Assembly: GCF_050436995.1 (NCBI RefSeq)
Contig: NC_134758.1
Location: forward strand, 9,238,001 to 9,302,000
Direction: 5' to 3'
Source of the DNA: Anticarsia gemmatalis
Lineage: Eukaryota; Arthropoda; Insecta; Lepidoptera; Erebidae
DNA length: 64,000 nucleotides
Part shown: positions 12,801 through 27,800 of the stretch, piece by piece
How positions within the stretch are numbered: position 1 is the stretch's first letter
How the letters are laid out: each line of letters begins with the position of its first letter
Notes under the pieces: generated by a model
The model's input: only the letters and a program-made list of their open reading frames with translations
Databases searched by the model: none
Told to the model about the DNA's origin: nothing
Position numbers and translations under genes: made by a program

Positions 12801-15800
12801 GCGATTTTCTACGGTCAGTACTATCGCGCATAGATAATTTGTCATTTAAAATGAGCCTAAAATTAGTCCTTACGCCACCTACTAGAGGCGCTGATCTAAT
12901 TAGGCGATCGCCAGCTGTAGATAGACATAGAAAATCGCGATACAAGTGTCTGCTTTTCGTAAAATTCAATGTTTAACTATATCTTATGAATCTATAGCCG
13001 TCTTATCTTAGCGAAATAAATGTAAGAGAAATAAATAGGATTACACTATTTGAAGATTAGATTAAAAATGGAGTTAGTTCTTAGAGAAAGTTCTTCACCA
13101 GCTGTTTATTGTGCACAAGTCATGCACCTTTTTGACCCTTAAATAACCACACACAATGAATTTAATCGACTCCTAAGGCCAACACTTTTTATATTCAATA
13201 ACCATTATTTTAAAAGGTTCATTGACACTGGTCGATATAATGGTCTTATTTGTTCTTGATTTTACAAAAAACTTAATGTATTTATTTTTTGGTTGTTTTC
13301 AAGCAAAATTATAATCACGCAAACTTTGATTACACATTATTAAGTTGTTAATCTGATTACATAATTAGAGATTGAATGAATTATTGAACTAATATTTCAG
13401 TGCTGAGATTTTTTTATATTTTTCATGACTGATTGATCATAGGGTTTTAGAAACTTAAAATATGGAAGTTCGGAGCTTGATATACCCAAGTATGGTAAAA
13501 GAGTACAGAGATAGCCCTGCTACAACTATCAAAAACGAATAATCGTTGAAATTTCGTTTGATTATCATCTTAGTAATTTGTATCCGACAAAAAACGTCGA
13601 ACTATGGTATAGTAATACAAGGCATGTTATCCGATACCACGTACTCCTTAAACCTTCAATATTTTAGGAATATTCGTTCTCAAAAACCATCGTAGTTCCT
13701 CGGATTCTTCTGAGAATACTGAAGTAAAAAAAAATGAATATTTTACGAAATTTCGTTCCTAAGAACTAACGTAGGTCTTTAGATGCCTCTTAGAGTACTA
13801 AAGTAAAAAACGACCATACAATGAAACCAGTCTAGACCTGAGATCTCAATACAATTACACCTTAACTATAACAAAAACCAAATAACCTTCTAACAAAACA
13901 TTGAAAAGATAATTTCACGTTCCCTTCCATTGACTGAAAATTAAAGGTAGGTAATAAATAATGTAACGGTTAGTAGAATTATGTCAGCAGTTCGTGACAA
14001 TTGCAAGTAATTATTGAAGCCTTGATGTTGCTCAAGGAAATAAGACTGCATTATTTGAAATTGTAACATCTATTATAGTATTTAACCGGTCAAATTCTCA
14101 CTAGACAATGTAGTCTAAGTTTATGAATGCGAAAATTTGAATGTGTGCTCTCAATCACGCGAAATAGAAATGCGAAAGTTTGGATATGTGTTACCAAATT
14201 ACGCGAAAGCTCTAGAACTGATTTTTGATATTAGTTTGTAACCTGGATCAACACATAGGACGCATAGGATTTTTTCATACATACATACATGTGATATTTA
14301 TGTATGTATAGGGTATTACATATTTTTTACTCCGGAAAATATTTTTACCTGGGCGAATACGCGGGCTAGTAAATTCATATTATTATGTAATAATTAAACT
14401 AGTTCCTTCTACGAATTTTAGCTACAAGTTACCGGTAAATATTTGCGGATGATCGGTTTAAACTTCAGGAAATAAAAATTTGGTTATAATAAGATACTTA
14501 TCTGGTCTTAACGATATTACAACTTCCTAATAGATATTAAACTTGTTTTAAATAAACTAGCGAAAAGGGTGATAAGGAAACAATTTGTTAATTTTATTAA
14601 AGCCCTTTTGATACAAAGTCATTTTTTTGTTGTTGTATGTTATGTATTATATCTTACGATCTAAATGTGACACACAAGTACGTACCTATAAATAGGAATA
14701 TGTGGGCAAATCTGCTGATAAATCATTACATTACTGCACTTGACATCTTATTATAAGTGGTTAAAAACTGCGGAAAGCTTTTAATTTCAATATACCTTAC
14801 CAAGTGTATTTTTTGGTCTTATAATAGTATCTATAGTTCTCTATCAATAATTATGTGAATATAAAATGTTCTGCTGAAAACATTCAAACTTTATTGTACT
14901 TCAATAATTATTTTCTGCTTCGACATAAATTGCGAAATTTTGATCATCTGTGTTTATCTGTATTTGTTTTCATATAATTTAAATAACACAAATTCAAAAT
15001 GACTTTCATTTTACATTGAATAGCATTTTTTAATTGTCATCATGGCTCATTATAATCTTTATTAACAAATATAATATTGCCACCTGCGGAAACATACGCA
15101 ATATATTTTTTTGCTGTGTAATGTGCAATACTGTGGTATATTATATTTAGTAAATGCTATATACATTCGAGCGATTATGAACCAGTTTCCTGAACGAAAA
15201 GTGTTAATTGTTCAATGCCGAATGTCGTTGAACTCGTGCTAATATGAGCTGTATTGTCTTATGTACTGACACAGTTCACCTTTTTAAAACACGGAGTAAA
15301 AAACTATTGAAAACCAACTAAGACGAAGGTATGTCCTTGTTATGACTCATGACGTACTCATTTGGAAATGCGAATCGCTGACTGACGGTAATTAATCGGC
15401 TTGTTAGTTACTGGAGTAAGATCCTGCTCAAGTCTTATATAGGACCTTGAGACACTAACACCGTTCATTAAAGTGAGTGTTAGCAGTTTTATTTACGTCT
15501 TGCAAAAATACGCGTTATGTAACTTAGACGGATTCTTTGGCAGTGAGTTTATTGAATGTCTGTCGCATGCCCAATTACAATCAGACATTCGGGTACTATT
15601 CCGACGGCGAACATTACCGAATCGTGTTTTCCGAATTATTTCAAACACCTTGTAACAAATTGTTACACTTACGTGTCACGGGGAATGTTACAAAAAAATT
15701 AGCACAAGTACAAATTTGGATTATTTGTTAGATAATTATGTATACTAGTATAATGCGCCGACCGTGCCCCAGTTGACGTGCAGTGTCATTGTTCTGATCA

Positions 15801-18800
15801 CAATACAAGTCAGAGGTTGCCAGTGAAGCAATTAAATACGGATTTCTAAAATCGGGACGATTCGCGTGATGTTTCTCGATTGTCGATGTCATTATAATTG
15901 ATTTGATTGTCTTAATCGTTGATTGTTATTGGAAAAATTCGTGGATTCGTTCTACTTTTGTTGTAAATGTTAATCGTTAGTCGTTAAGCACTCTTCTGAT
16001 ACAGTAAGAAAGACTGATGTAATTGGATTATTATCGATTTATAAATGACTGGTTGCTTGTGAGGTGCATGTTGAAGCCAAGAGTTCGATTTTTAGATTAT
16101 TTAGCTTCAAGTATTTTGGTATGTTAAATATTTGTACAGTCGAATGCATGCAAGTAGATGTAATTTCGTCATAATAACGTCAAATAACACTTTAAGTAAA
16201 AATACCCAAAAAACAAATGTATTAAACATAGTAACCCACCTAAATATAAACCAATTATTTACTTTCCATAATAAGTAGAATATGATTCCATTTTTATTTA
16301 ACAATTAATGTATCCCTAATTTAATACACTCCTTTAACCTGGAAAAGAATTAAAGTACAGTAAAGAAGAAAATGAAAAACTTACGCAATTATACATAGTT
16401 AAAGTAGTATATCTAATTATAGGTATATTACTATAATGTTAAGGTATGTCGTTACAAGAAGTATCAAAATTTCATCATTATTTATTCTAAAAAACAGAAT
16501 GCGGAAGAGATATTTATACGGATTATACATAAATCTTCAGAAATCAAAGATTATATACTTATAATCTCAAGATACAATGATAGATTGTTCTATAAACGTT
16601 TTTATATCAAAGATATTCTTATATTAATTCTTATCTATACTCAGATCACGCAGGTCTCTCAATTCCGAGTTGTTATCTAAATTATAAAGATATATAGAGA
16701 TAAATATAGAGTTGTAGATATATTATATCTTATCTACAAAAACATTTTGTAGTAAAACAAGTGTCATAACTAGTTAAGTACTTACTGCAATTATTTTAGG
16801 AATTTTAATTAATATAAGTGGATAGTAAAATTGTAATATTCCATTAAGTAATCTAATTTATCAGTTTAAGTGTTTACATAGAAATTATAGACAATTTCTT
16901 AGAGGAATAACTATAATATTAATTACAAATTATTTGCATATATTTAAAAGTCAATGATGAAGTATACTTATGTACAGTTATATTAATGAGTAATATACAT
17001 ACATACGTACACGAAATCTTCCTTATTCTTATAGGAGAAGGTAAAGACCAAAAAACGCCACTTGGTGCAATCTTTACCAACTTTCCTAGCAAGTCTTATT
17101 TGTAAACATATAATTATATTTCTAAATTTTAAAACCTAGTGTTAGGTTTAAATATTCACGTGACTTAATGTGAGAATCATAAGCTTACTTTCTTCTTCTT
17201 ACTTTCACTTTAGACCTTAAGTCTTTACTTAACAGTATATTAAATACTATATTTACATCAGAATTCATGTCGAACATGAAATAAAATGTTTAAAAACTGC
17301 ATTACTTTTGCTGTATACATTTATTTTTAGATCGTACTTGGTGAGGTGTCTCCCTGTTTGTAGAGCTAAAAAGTAATTCGCTTATGGTCATTGGGTACTA
17401 AAAACACGTATTTAGACTTACACAATAAAAACTAGTTAATACATTATTATTATCTGCGTAATTTCAGGTATATCATAACATTATTTCTACAAATAAATCC
17501 AAATAAAGATTCATAAATCTTTGAACTTGACCTGATCTAAAGGAAACGTACGAAATGGCTTTTGAGGGGAAATCCAGTTATTAATAAGCTTGTCACATTA
17601 TTAATAATATATCGGTTAATAATATAATTAATAATATCTATTAATCACGTTTGTTGCATCAAGGTCAGTTCTGCTCTTCATATCGTAATACAAAATGTAC
17701 ATGCAATTATATAAATCTCGAAGCGTAAACGCTGATTATCATCAAAGATGATTAATATTATATTAGGGTTTCTGCTTCTTCTCTACTTAATTACTAAACT
17801 GTAAATCGTTATTATTTTTATGCCTTTCATCCGGCTTAATATGTGCCATACTTTTTATAAAACCATTGTCTAAATTTCTTGTTTTTAACTGCTATAGAGG
17901 CTGTGCGATGATTTATCAGTCAGTCAAGACTCAAGACAAGTCATTTATTATATGCATAGATTTCATTGAAACCATTTTATTTTTTTTCTATACGTAGCTG
18001 ACGTAATAGCATCTATTCTGTTATCTTTTACCTACTTCAAAATAGAAGAGGTATTATGTTCGAATTATTGTTCTATTTTAATGTATGATCATCGATTACT
18101 CCGCCGTTTATGGGCTCATTTTCAAAATTATTTAAACTTCGAAATGGACATGTTCAGTCAACAACCTAATTAGCGATCCTTTGCCGACCAAATAATTAAA
18201 ATAATCTGTTTTGATAGCTAAAACCAAACAAATTCGAGCAATTTCCAACATATTTCTTATAATTTATAACGTGGGTCCGTACATAGATATAATTGTTTAC
18301 TTATTTAGTTTTATCGCTTTAACATAATATTATCATTGGAATGCGTATACTAAGTTACGTTCGCAACAAAATATAAATTGGACCGTGAGAGGTCACAGTC
18401 AAATTGTTTTTGAGATAAACTTTACTCCAAAAAGTATATTAAATATGTTATCTATACTAATATAATAAAGCTGAAGAGTTTGTTTGTTTGTTTGTTTGTT
18501 TGTTTGTTTGTTTGTTTGTTTGTTTGAACGCGCTAATCTCAGGAACTACTGATCCGATTTGAAAAATTCTTTCAGTGTTAGATAGCCCATTTATCGAGGA
18601 AGGTTATAGGCTATATAACATCACGCTACAACCAATAGGAGCGGAGTAGCACCGAGAAATGTTACAAAAACGGGAAAAATTATGACGCATTCTCTCTTAT
18701 GTGACGCAAGCGAAGTTGCGCGGGTCAGCTAGTTTATAAATAAAATGTGTCATTATATTAAATTTATGGTGCCTTAAAAAATAATTAAATAATATTAATA

Positions 18801-21800
18801 AGTTTCGATTAAACTTATGAATAAAAATCAATAGTTATAATTAAGTATCAAATCTTATTAAATTTTTATAACATATTTAACCTACCCATAAAAGACAGAT
18901 TCTGAAAAAAAAATAACAGTATTATTTTCAAAATATTTCCTTTAATGGTTAAAAAAATAGAATAAACTACTTCATTATTTTTAATACAATTAACTTTATT
19001 ACACAACAATATGCTATCAAAATTAAAGAAAATTGGCAATTAATACTGAAAAGGAAACGTTATGAGGAACCACGTTTAATAATTCGTGAAATTATTAAAA
19101 ATAAATATTGTAATAATATTATTATACTCCTGTGCTGTGGTGCGATTAACTTCAGACAGTACCATCGAGCATCGAGAGTTTGACGATTGAAATGTACTTC
19201 AAAATTAGTTCCTACAGCATCAGGTAGGGGCGCTGAAGAGATTTTCATTCAAAATTTGTCAATAGCTAGCCGGTTTTCGATAGTCGATAGTATTGTAAAA
19301 TTACGTCACAGTTCTTTGTAGGATTGACAAAACTACTTGTATCAGATTCTCCTCCCAATATAAAGAAAGCTTTTGTAATATAAATAGACTAGTCTAAAGG
19401 CAAATAGTCGTCACAATCGGCCCATTTGTTGGCCGACTCAATGGCTTTCAAGTGCCTGAGGTCGTTGCTAGGGGGAATGTCAACTGACGCACATCAGTTC
19501 CTCTGAGCACGCATTATAGTCTTTGATAATTATACAATGTATTTACAGTGAATGTATACTTACTATAATGTGTATAACATTATACTGATGATATAGCATT
19601 ATTTGTATGGGTATAAATGTGCTTTTCGAGATGATCGTAGTTATATGTACTGGACTAGCTAAAGCTTACGGCTTCACTTGTGTTGTTATTGTCGTGGAAA
19701 AAAGCCCTGTCCTTCTTGTAATATCTATATTTATGTTACTGTAAAAGCCCGAACTGTGGTAAATCCTAAGATTTTCCGGTAAAACCTAAGATTTACCAAC
19801 TCTCAATGGTAAAAGTCCGAACAATTCTTTTATTTCGAACTTTTACCTCTATTCACTTGATAGATTGTGAATTGAGCGATTCTTTTACTGTTGGATAGCC
19901 TATTTATTGAGGAAGGCTATAGCCTATGTAATATCACGCTACGTCTAATAGGGGTAGAGTACCAGTAAAAAATGTTACAAAATGGGGAAAGCAGGACAGG
20001 CAAACAAAGCTTTACTAGAAGGTATCGATGTTAAGTCGTTTTTTTAATTGGAACTAACAGTACTTATTGTAGGTAGATACCTATTTACCTGGAATTAGAA
20101 CACATGTACATTTAAATCATGACCTCGTGTGATTGTATAATTGTGTTTAACATATTATAGCAGCAGTGTACAGACATGTATAATCATAAAAAAAACATGT
20201 TGTCATAAAAAGTTTTTAATATATTGTGTAGGTACGTAAAAATTATATTTAATCGTCATTTTGGTAATAATAAATTATTATCAATAAGCAAGCGATAACC
20301 CTGAAATTTGGTGGTTTGAAGCGATTAATATCTGTATGATGTCATATTGATTCACACCCTAATAAGTGCGAGTATATTACGTGTCTTTTTTTATAAATAT
20401 AATATTATATTTGATAAGTATATCCTTTTGACATTTAATATTTTATATTGATATTTTGATCAGGCGATTTTTTTAAATCATGATGTGTTTCAATGATAAC
20501 TTTAATGGACATCCTGGCTATTGCGATTTAAGTTGAAATATTCACGTTCTATATCTTAAACATTCGTAAAATTCAAAAACTTCTAGATTTACTCAAACAT
20601 TTCGACAGTTAATAAATATATTTATAAGCATAAGTAGACGGACACTCAAATCTTATGGCTACAGTTTTATTACCTCGCAAATATTTGCGTGAACGCATTA
20701 TTCTAAGCAGGTGACATTAAATAGAGCACAGCGAATTCTTTACACCCGACGCTATAGTCCAACAACTTAGTAGAGAGCCTTCTAGGCAAGACTCGCGGTC
20801 GTCAGAGATATTCAAAATACAGAATTTGAAGAATGATCCACTACGAAATAGAGAAAAGACCAATATCGGTTTGTCCGACCCGTAAATCGAACTCGGGATC
20901 TCGTGGTAAGCAGTCGTATACACTTCCAACTGCGCCACAGAGCAAGTTGAAAGATTTGTTATGTATAATCTAGATAAATCGCACAAGACTCTCTACTAAC
21001 TTGTCGTGCTATAAATCTTTAAAACATGGCGATATCATTACTAAGCACTTTATGTCCGCACTCGTTGACCCGTGTAATTGAATACTTGGCAACAAAAGCT
21101 TGAAAGATGAAGCCGATCTGTGTACGTGGTGTGGGTCACGTACGCCATCCCATGATCGATGGGGTTATAGCAAACAATACGACAGATAAGGATTTAATTA
21201 ACTCCATCAATTTATTTTAAAAATATTAGAATATTTTGTTCACTATTGTACTTACCCTATACCTACTGAAAAGCAAAAAAATATGTACAGGAAAGTTTCG
21301 CATATTGAGTAATTAATATATTTTTCTAAAGTATATCATACTGCGCTCGTCTATAAGGGTGAGCTTATTATCAAAAGCAGCCTACTGCCATCTATCGAGA
21401 TAAATCAACAACTATGATGACTTGCTTTAAAAAAATCTTATGATAAAAATTAGATGTCATGGGCTTAGTTAAAGATAAACAGATAATTACGTATTTTTTA
21501 ATGTGAGTGAATGTTTTGTCGGGTTTTCAAGGACATTTTGTTTTATATAGTTACTGATGTACCTACTAACCTATGTATTAAAATCAGTGATTGTTGCATG
21601 GCGTCCCGTATAGCATTCTTATCTGACGCCTCTACCACTTGATAGACCGAAGTGGATAACGACATAACATAATTATACTTTAGATAAATTACTTGTATTG
21701 TGTTAACTACGATACTATAATGTAACAGTACTTGTAGTGTTTCCGTATAAAGAAAATTTCACCTAGAGTGAGAAGAAACATATGCAAAGCTCAAGAGTAA

Positions 21801-24800
21801 GAGAGATGGCACATCCGACGTCATATTGTGATGACATACCTAATGCAAATAAAATTACATTATCACTTTTTTATACGTAATAAAAATGGTTTTATCTACC
21901 TGTATTTGTTTCAAATTAACTGTAGTTATTTTCAACAACGCTTTGTACGTTTCAAAGGACTTTAATAAGAATTATTAGAAGTATAATATACGGGAATAAC
22001 ACAAAAACGCAGTTTACTCCTACCTTGCCTGACGTTTCGGCGCAGTTTACACTGTCCGTCGCAGGCTGACTCTTATAATGTCTCTTCCAATGTGTAAAGC
22101 AAGAAGTGGCAAGAACCTTGTATGTATAACGGACAGGCAAACCTAGCGAGTATTTGATAAAACTGTACATTAGCCGGTAGTATAAAACTCGGCTATGCCT
22201 GTCAATTATGCGTGCAAGGCTAAAACTATAATTCAAAACCTAACGTGAATGACCGGCGTAAGACATTTTGCTAATTATAAAAAAAATGCATTTTGTTTTC
22301 TTGAAAGGCTTTCTTCTGTTAAGGTGGGTCTGAAAAAGCCAAAAGCGATCGGTTGGTAGCCGAGCATAATCAACTTTTAGAAGCGTGCTCATTGAACGCT
22401 CGTATGTCAGTCCATCCACACTAGGTACACCGAGTTTTGGTCACTGGTCGCTCATAGCCAGTTGTGCTCACCGGTCGGTAAACGATCAATGGGTTAACCA
22501 ACCGTTGGCGCGGTCATTCTATAGATGGGTGACCGCATAGTGGTATTTCAACTGAGCGTCTCCGTGCTTCGGAGGGCACGTAAAAAGTCGGTCCCGGTTG
22601 TTGTCAATTAAGATAACAGTCGTTAAGCCATGTCAAAGGCCTTTCGGGCGGCTTGAACAACTTTGACATTAGGTTGACCACTAACCATACGATAGATAGA
22701 TAGATAGCGTGGAACCATTTTTAGGTACCTATGAAATATTTAAGACGTACTTTCAACCATGTGACTTTTATATCTGTTTACTTGATTTTGTTTAAATAAT
22801 GACAAGTGTTTTCGACATAATCAAATTAATACGACACGTGTTAATTCACGTGGTCTGCGTTTTTCCGTGTCATTAAACAGGTCACATTTACCTTATATTC
22901 GTTACCGTTATGGAATAAAAAGTGACTTAATAAATACCTTTTGCTAGTAACTGTGTTATCTAGTACCTATCCCCGTAATAGAATATAACGTTAGCCGTGT
23001 AAGTCAATCAGGGTTAATAGCATTATAACAGTAGAGGAGTTTTCAGTATCTATAACGTTTTCAGAATCGATATAGTAGCTTCAAAGGTTAGATACCTTCT
23101 CCATACTAAATTGATGATTTTTGTAAATAAATGTTTCTGGTTTCTGAGGGTTTTAATAAAACCATAACATATTTATTCTCATACGTAGTTACAAAAAATC
23201 ACGCCTCGATCCTATGGGAGTAGGCAGAGACCAAAGAACTATACTTACAACTAAAGAAACGACCATATTTGGGTAATCTAATTACATACTTTAATATTCA
23301 AGTTTATTAACTTTATTGTACTACTACAGACTAATTAAAAATCAGGTTTTTATAATAACTAGTGTATATTATTATATTGACATTCAATAACTCGTTTATT
23401 GATTCGTGTCGTATCCGATGTAAAACGGATCTTGTTTTTTATACGCATGTTTTATATTTGTATTTACACGGAACATGTATGTCATTACACGTATAACTTG
23501 ATGTTATCTTTGATTCAGATGGCAAAAAGAGGCAAAAAAAATTACACTTTTTTTTATAACATCACACCTGTTTTTTTAAACTTGAAGGTGCAGACAGCTT
23601 TGGTGAGACACCGTCTTCACTCTTTTGATGTCTATAATGTTGGTCCTCGTATGATGGTGATAACATGATTACATGATATAGAAGGGAACCCCTATTTCTT
23701 TAGTAGCCAATATAATGCCAATTGTACCAAAAATATTTTGCTAAACTCAGACTTTGTAATCATATTGGAATAGTAATTTGCAGTAACATATGTCCACCGA
23801 ACCACAGAGACACTTGAAAATTATTGAATTTATCATAATATATTTAAAAAAATATCGAATAAAATATCGTGTAGTTTTTTTCATGTATCCAGGAAAACAA
23901 GGTATTCTGCGGTTAGGGGGAAACAGCCGTAATAACGTGCCTTTGTTGTCAAAAACACCCAATGTAACAATCATTACTACTGTGGGGTTGACCGTACAGC
24001 GATGTAGTATCACATATCTTATTTGACAACTAGTGTATGTCGAATTGATGGTCACTATTCAGTACATTGCTGCTTTGGCGTAACGTGTTAATCACAATAA
24101 TCTGAAGGAGAAAGCAATGTACAGGACAGTGGCTTTCAAATAGTTGTCAACTGTATTCGTAGTAGATAGGAATCGATCTCAAACATTCGAATGAATCAGT
24201 ATTTCTGTAGTCTGCCGAGTTCCAACACGTACTTTAAAGCCGTTCTAATTGGACTGTCAGGAATCGATTGTAGCTTGCAAACAAACGTGCGCGGAGGAGT
24301 TCACGAATTTAATTCTGAGGTGGGATAGTTGTTTTGAGTTTATTTTATGTTCCCGAGCCCCCTCATTGATTATTTTGTAAATATATTTAATGTAAAGACA
24401 CGCCATTTTTACTGTATGTTTATATGATTCTGGTGATGGGATACTTACAACTTTAAATTTATTTTCATATTTTCTAGGAAGGACGTAGTTCAGAGTTCAA
24501 TTTAATTTCATACTATGCCTCTTTGGGTACCTATCTGAAGAAGAAAATAATTTACGTTAGCTTATCCTGGAAAAATTATGACTATGTGCGCGCTTCCAGA
24601 TTTTATGTCAATATGTTTTAACCTTTAAGTAGAGTACTTGAAGTAGAGACACTACTTATAGTGCCCCTACTTCCAATCTTTCACTTGGATGGCGGTACAA
24701 CTCTTTTGTAACAACACAATCAACACTGAAGTCAGAAATGATCGACAATAAGCTTTCGATTTTTATTGGTTACATCTGCCCCTATGAAAAACACTTGGTA

Positions 24801-27800
24801 CATTTGGATATTTCCCAAACCTTGGACATTTCCAAAACAAACAAAAGTTTAGGTACCTTAGTAAGGTACCGTACTATGTACTGAATAACAATCAACCACT
24901 TATCTCTTGTATCGTAATCCTGAGTTTGTTTTAGTGCGGAATTTTTAATGTAACACGACTAGAGTATACTTACACGGGTTTCCTCGCGTTATCGGCTTAT
25001 CTATGGTTTTATGTCTCAACTGATTGATTGTGGGAGACGTGACTCTACACCTGTTACCTATTTAACTGGATCAAACTTCTAGAACAAAGCTTTATTGACA
25101 CATTTGAAACTTGCCTTAAAAATTGTATTGTCTGTAGTTATGTTTTGGTTCCCTCATATTGAGTTTGAAGTGCTTCTTCACCATAATGAAAAAGTTTAAA
25201 TTGTATCGTTGCGATCAGATAAGCTAATATAATATTGGTATTATTTAGCCAATGTGGTATTCAGGTATCAGGGTAGCGCTAATCCTACCCCATTAAAAAA
25301 ATAATAATTACAATTGGAGATTTTTTACAGCAGAATACTTGTAAATAATAATAGTTTTCCTATTGCATAAGTAAGAGTATTTAAAATTATAGGTGTTAAT
25401 ATTATATGCAAGCGAAGAGGATAAATTCTTAATACCTATACCTAAACTTGGAATTAACTGAATTTTCCTTCAATTTCTAGTAACTTTATACTCAGAAATA
25501 TGTATAGTGACTATGTTTACTATTACTATGTAAATAAATGCAAAATTTATATCACGTATTATTTATATGAGATGTACTTACTAACAAGTGGACTTTTTGT
25601 TAAAAAAAAACAATTTAATAGTCTGTTCTGGTTAAAATCTTTGCAATATATTATGTACTAGCTGACCCGCGCAACTTCGCTTGCGTCACCTAAGAGAATT
25701 GGTAAAAATGTTCCCCGTTTTTATAACATTTTTCGTTGCTACTCCGCTCCTAATGACCGTAGCGTGATGTTATATAGCCTATAACCTTCCTCGATAAATA
25801 GGCTATCTAACACTGAAAGAATTTTTCAAATCGGACCAGTAGTTCCTGAGATTAGCGCGTTCAAACAAACAAACAAACAAACAATCAAACAAACAAACTC
25901 TTCAGCTTTATAATATTATTATATATTATATATTATATATTATATTATATTATATATTATATTATATTATATTATTATTATTATTAGTATAGATTTATCG
26001 ATGTAACGAAGTTTCAGTGATAAAGTCTACATTTCTCGATGTTGTTGATTTTATCTTTTTTTTAGAACTGAAACTCACCTACTTTTCTAAATGATTGATA
26101 GTCCTGATAAAATACTCGTTTCAAATTCCAGGTATGAGTAATTTGAAAGCGTGGTATCATATCATTACAAGATACTTTTATCTACGTTGCGTATTTTTGG
26201 CATTTATTTTACACAATGATGTAAACTTATATTTTTATCGAAAGCCGATAAACATTGTACATTTCGCGGAATTATACACTACATTAACTTGATTCTCTAC
26301 TACTATCGACTACTGACAACCGACTGGCTGTCGAGAAATTCTGCACGAAAATCTGGTTAGCGCCTCTAGCGGGCTCCGTAAGAACTACTTTGACAGTTAG
26401 TATATTTTAAATGTCAAACTCTCGATACTTGACACTTAACAGTACCGACTGTAGGGAATTGCGTTTCAGATTGCATTTAAAATGTGAGATATCACTCCCC
26501 GTTAACTTTGACCCAGTTTTCCAAATATAGGTCAATCCTATTCATTGATTCGTACATAAAGAAACATCAATTGCAGATTGATGAGAGAGAAATGTTATTT
26601 TATTATCGCGTGTATCGTTTTCCACATAAACTTAAGTATGGGGCTAAAAAGCAGTAAATATAGTTATTTATTAGGAATACTTTTGTCAAACGAATATACG
26701 TCAAACACGACATTTGAAAGTACCTTACATTCGTCACTGTATGAAAAGAAGGCGGTTGTCACATAAGTCATTCGATTCCACGGATAATACCTATTTGACG
26801 TTTTGACAAATAATGAATGGAGATCAGTCAAAATGGCGAATTTATCTGTCGATTCAAGTCCTCTATCAAAAGAGGAATTCAGAAAAAGTTAACATATCTT
26901 TTCAGTGAGGGCATGCAAAGTCCCCAACCGCAAAAAACGAATGTGGTGGCCTCAAGGCCTAACCCCTCTCTTGTTCGGGAAGAGTCGCGGGTTAAAAAAA
27001 ATCAATAGAATGGAAGTTATTTAAAAACAATTGATGTAGGTACCTAGTCGTGGTGTTTCCCATGTCCGCTTTAAAACGAAACGTAAAACGTCAATGGTTT
27101 TCAATGAATCACAATGCAAATATAGATCTCTAAGAACAGGTATTTTTATATTATGTACTTAACTAGTTCCGTGACATAAATTATAAGTACTATTATTACT
27201 TAACTATGACATACTTGATGCTGTATTTGATTGGTATTCTGCTTTAAGTCTGTTATACATAATATATATTTATCTGAGGATACAGTCCTTTTCTGTACTT
27301 GCAGTTGGGCGCCAGTAAGATCTAACCACGAATTGGACCAACAAAAAAAAAAAAAAATTATGGTTGGTTGAAACCGGAGATACGTGTAGTATTTTAGAGT
27401 TTATTATAAGCCTATGTATTAACTGTATTTTATCAGTAACATGCCAGTACCTATCTACAAATTATTTTTTATAGTATGAATTATTATTACATAGGTTTTT
27501 TTATTTACTTATCAAAAGGGTTTTACATTAAAGAAATATTGGGAGGATTAAATAAAAAATCGTTTTTAAAGAAAATCTGCTGTTCTACCAGATTCTTGAA
27601 ACTATTCAGGTAGGTATTGATATCTATCTCACTGAGCAATCGTAATAAATTAAACCTCTTGCTACGTAGAATCGTATCTGGCATTTTTATTCTTATGTCC
27701 ACGAAGACTTGCCAATAATCCTGTTCTTGAAATATACCTAACGTTTTACTGACGTAGAATATTTTGATTCATGTATGCATTGTTGGAATGTCATTGAAAA

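Noticed and set aside
20871..20943. Functional tRNA gene
   Set aside because: The T-arm and both promoter boxes are present, but the acceptor stem does not pair and it continues into a SINE body.
20717..20986. 89-codon protein-coding frame on the - strand
   Set aside because: It coincides with a tRNA-derived SINE whose box A and box B explain the sequence.
21952..22236. 94-codon frame on the - strand
   Set aside because: It resembles no family I know and overlaps repeat-like sequence (CGTTTCGGCGCA box and a TGCCTGTC inverted repeat).
23747..24055. Overlapping frames of 78 and 102 codons
   Set aside because: They run into the TGACAACTA MITE, lie on opposite strands of the same bases and show no domain.
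27341..27360. Poly(A) run as a retroposon tail
   Set aside because: No target-site duplication or recognisable body was found beside it.
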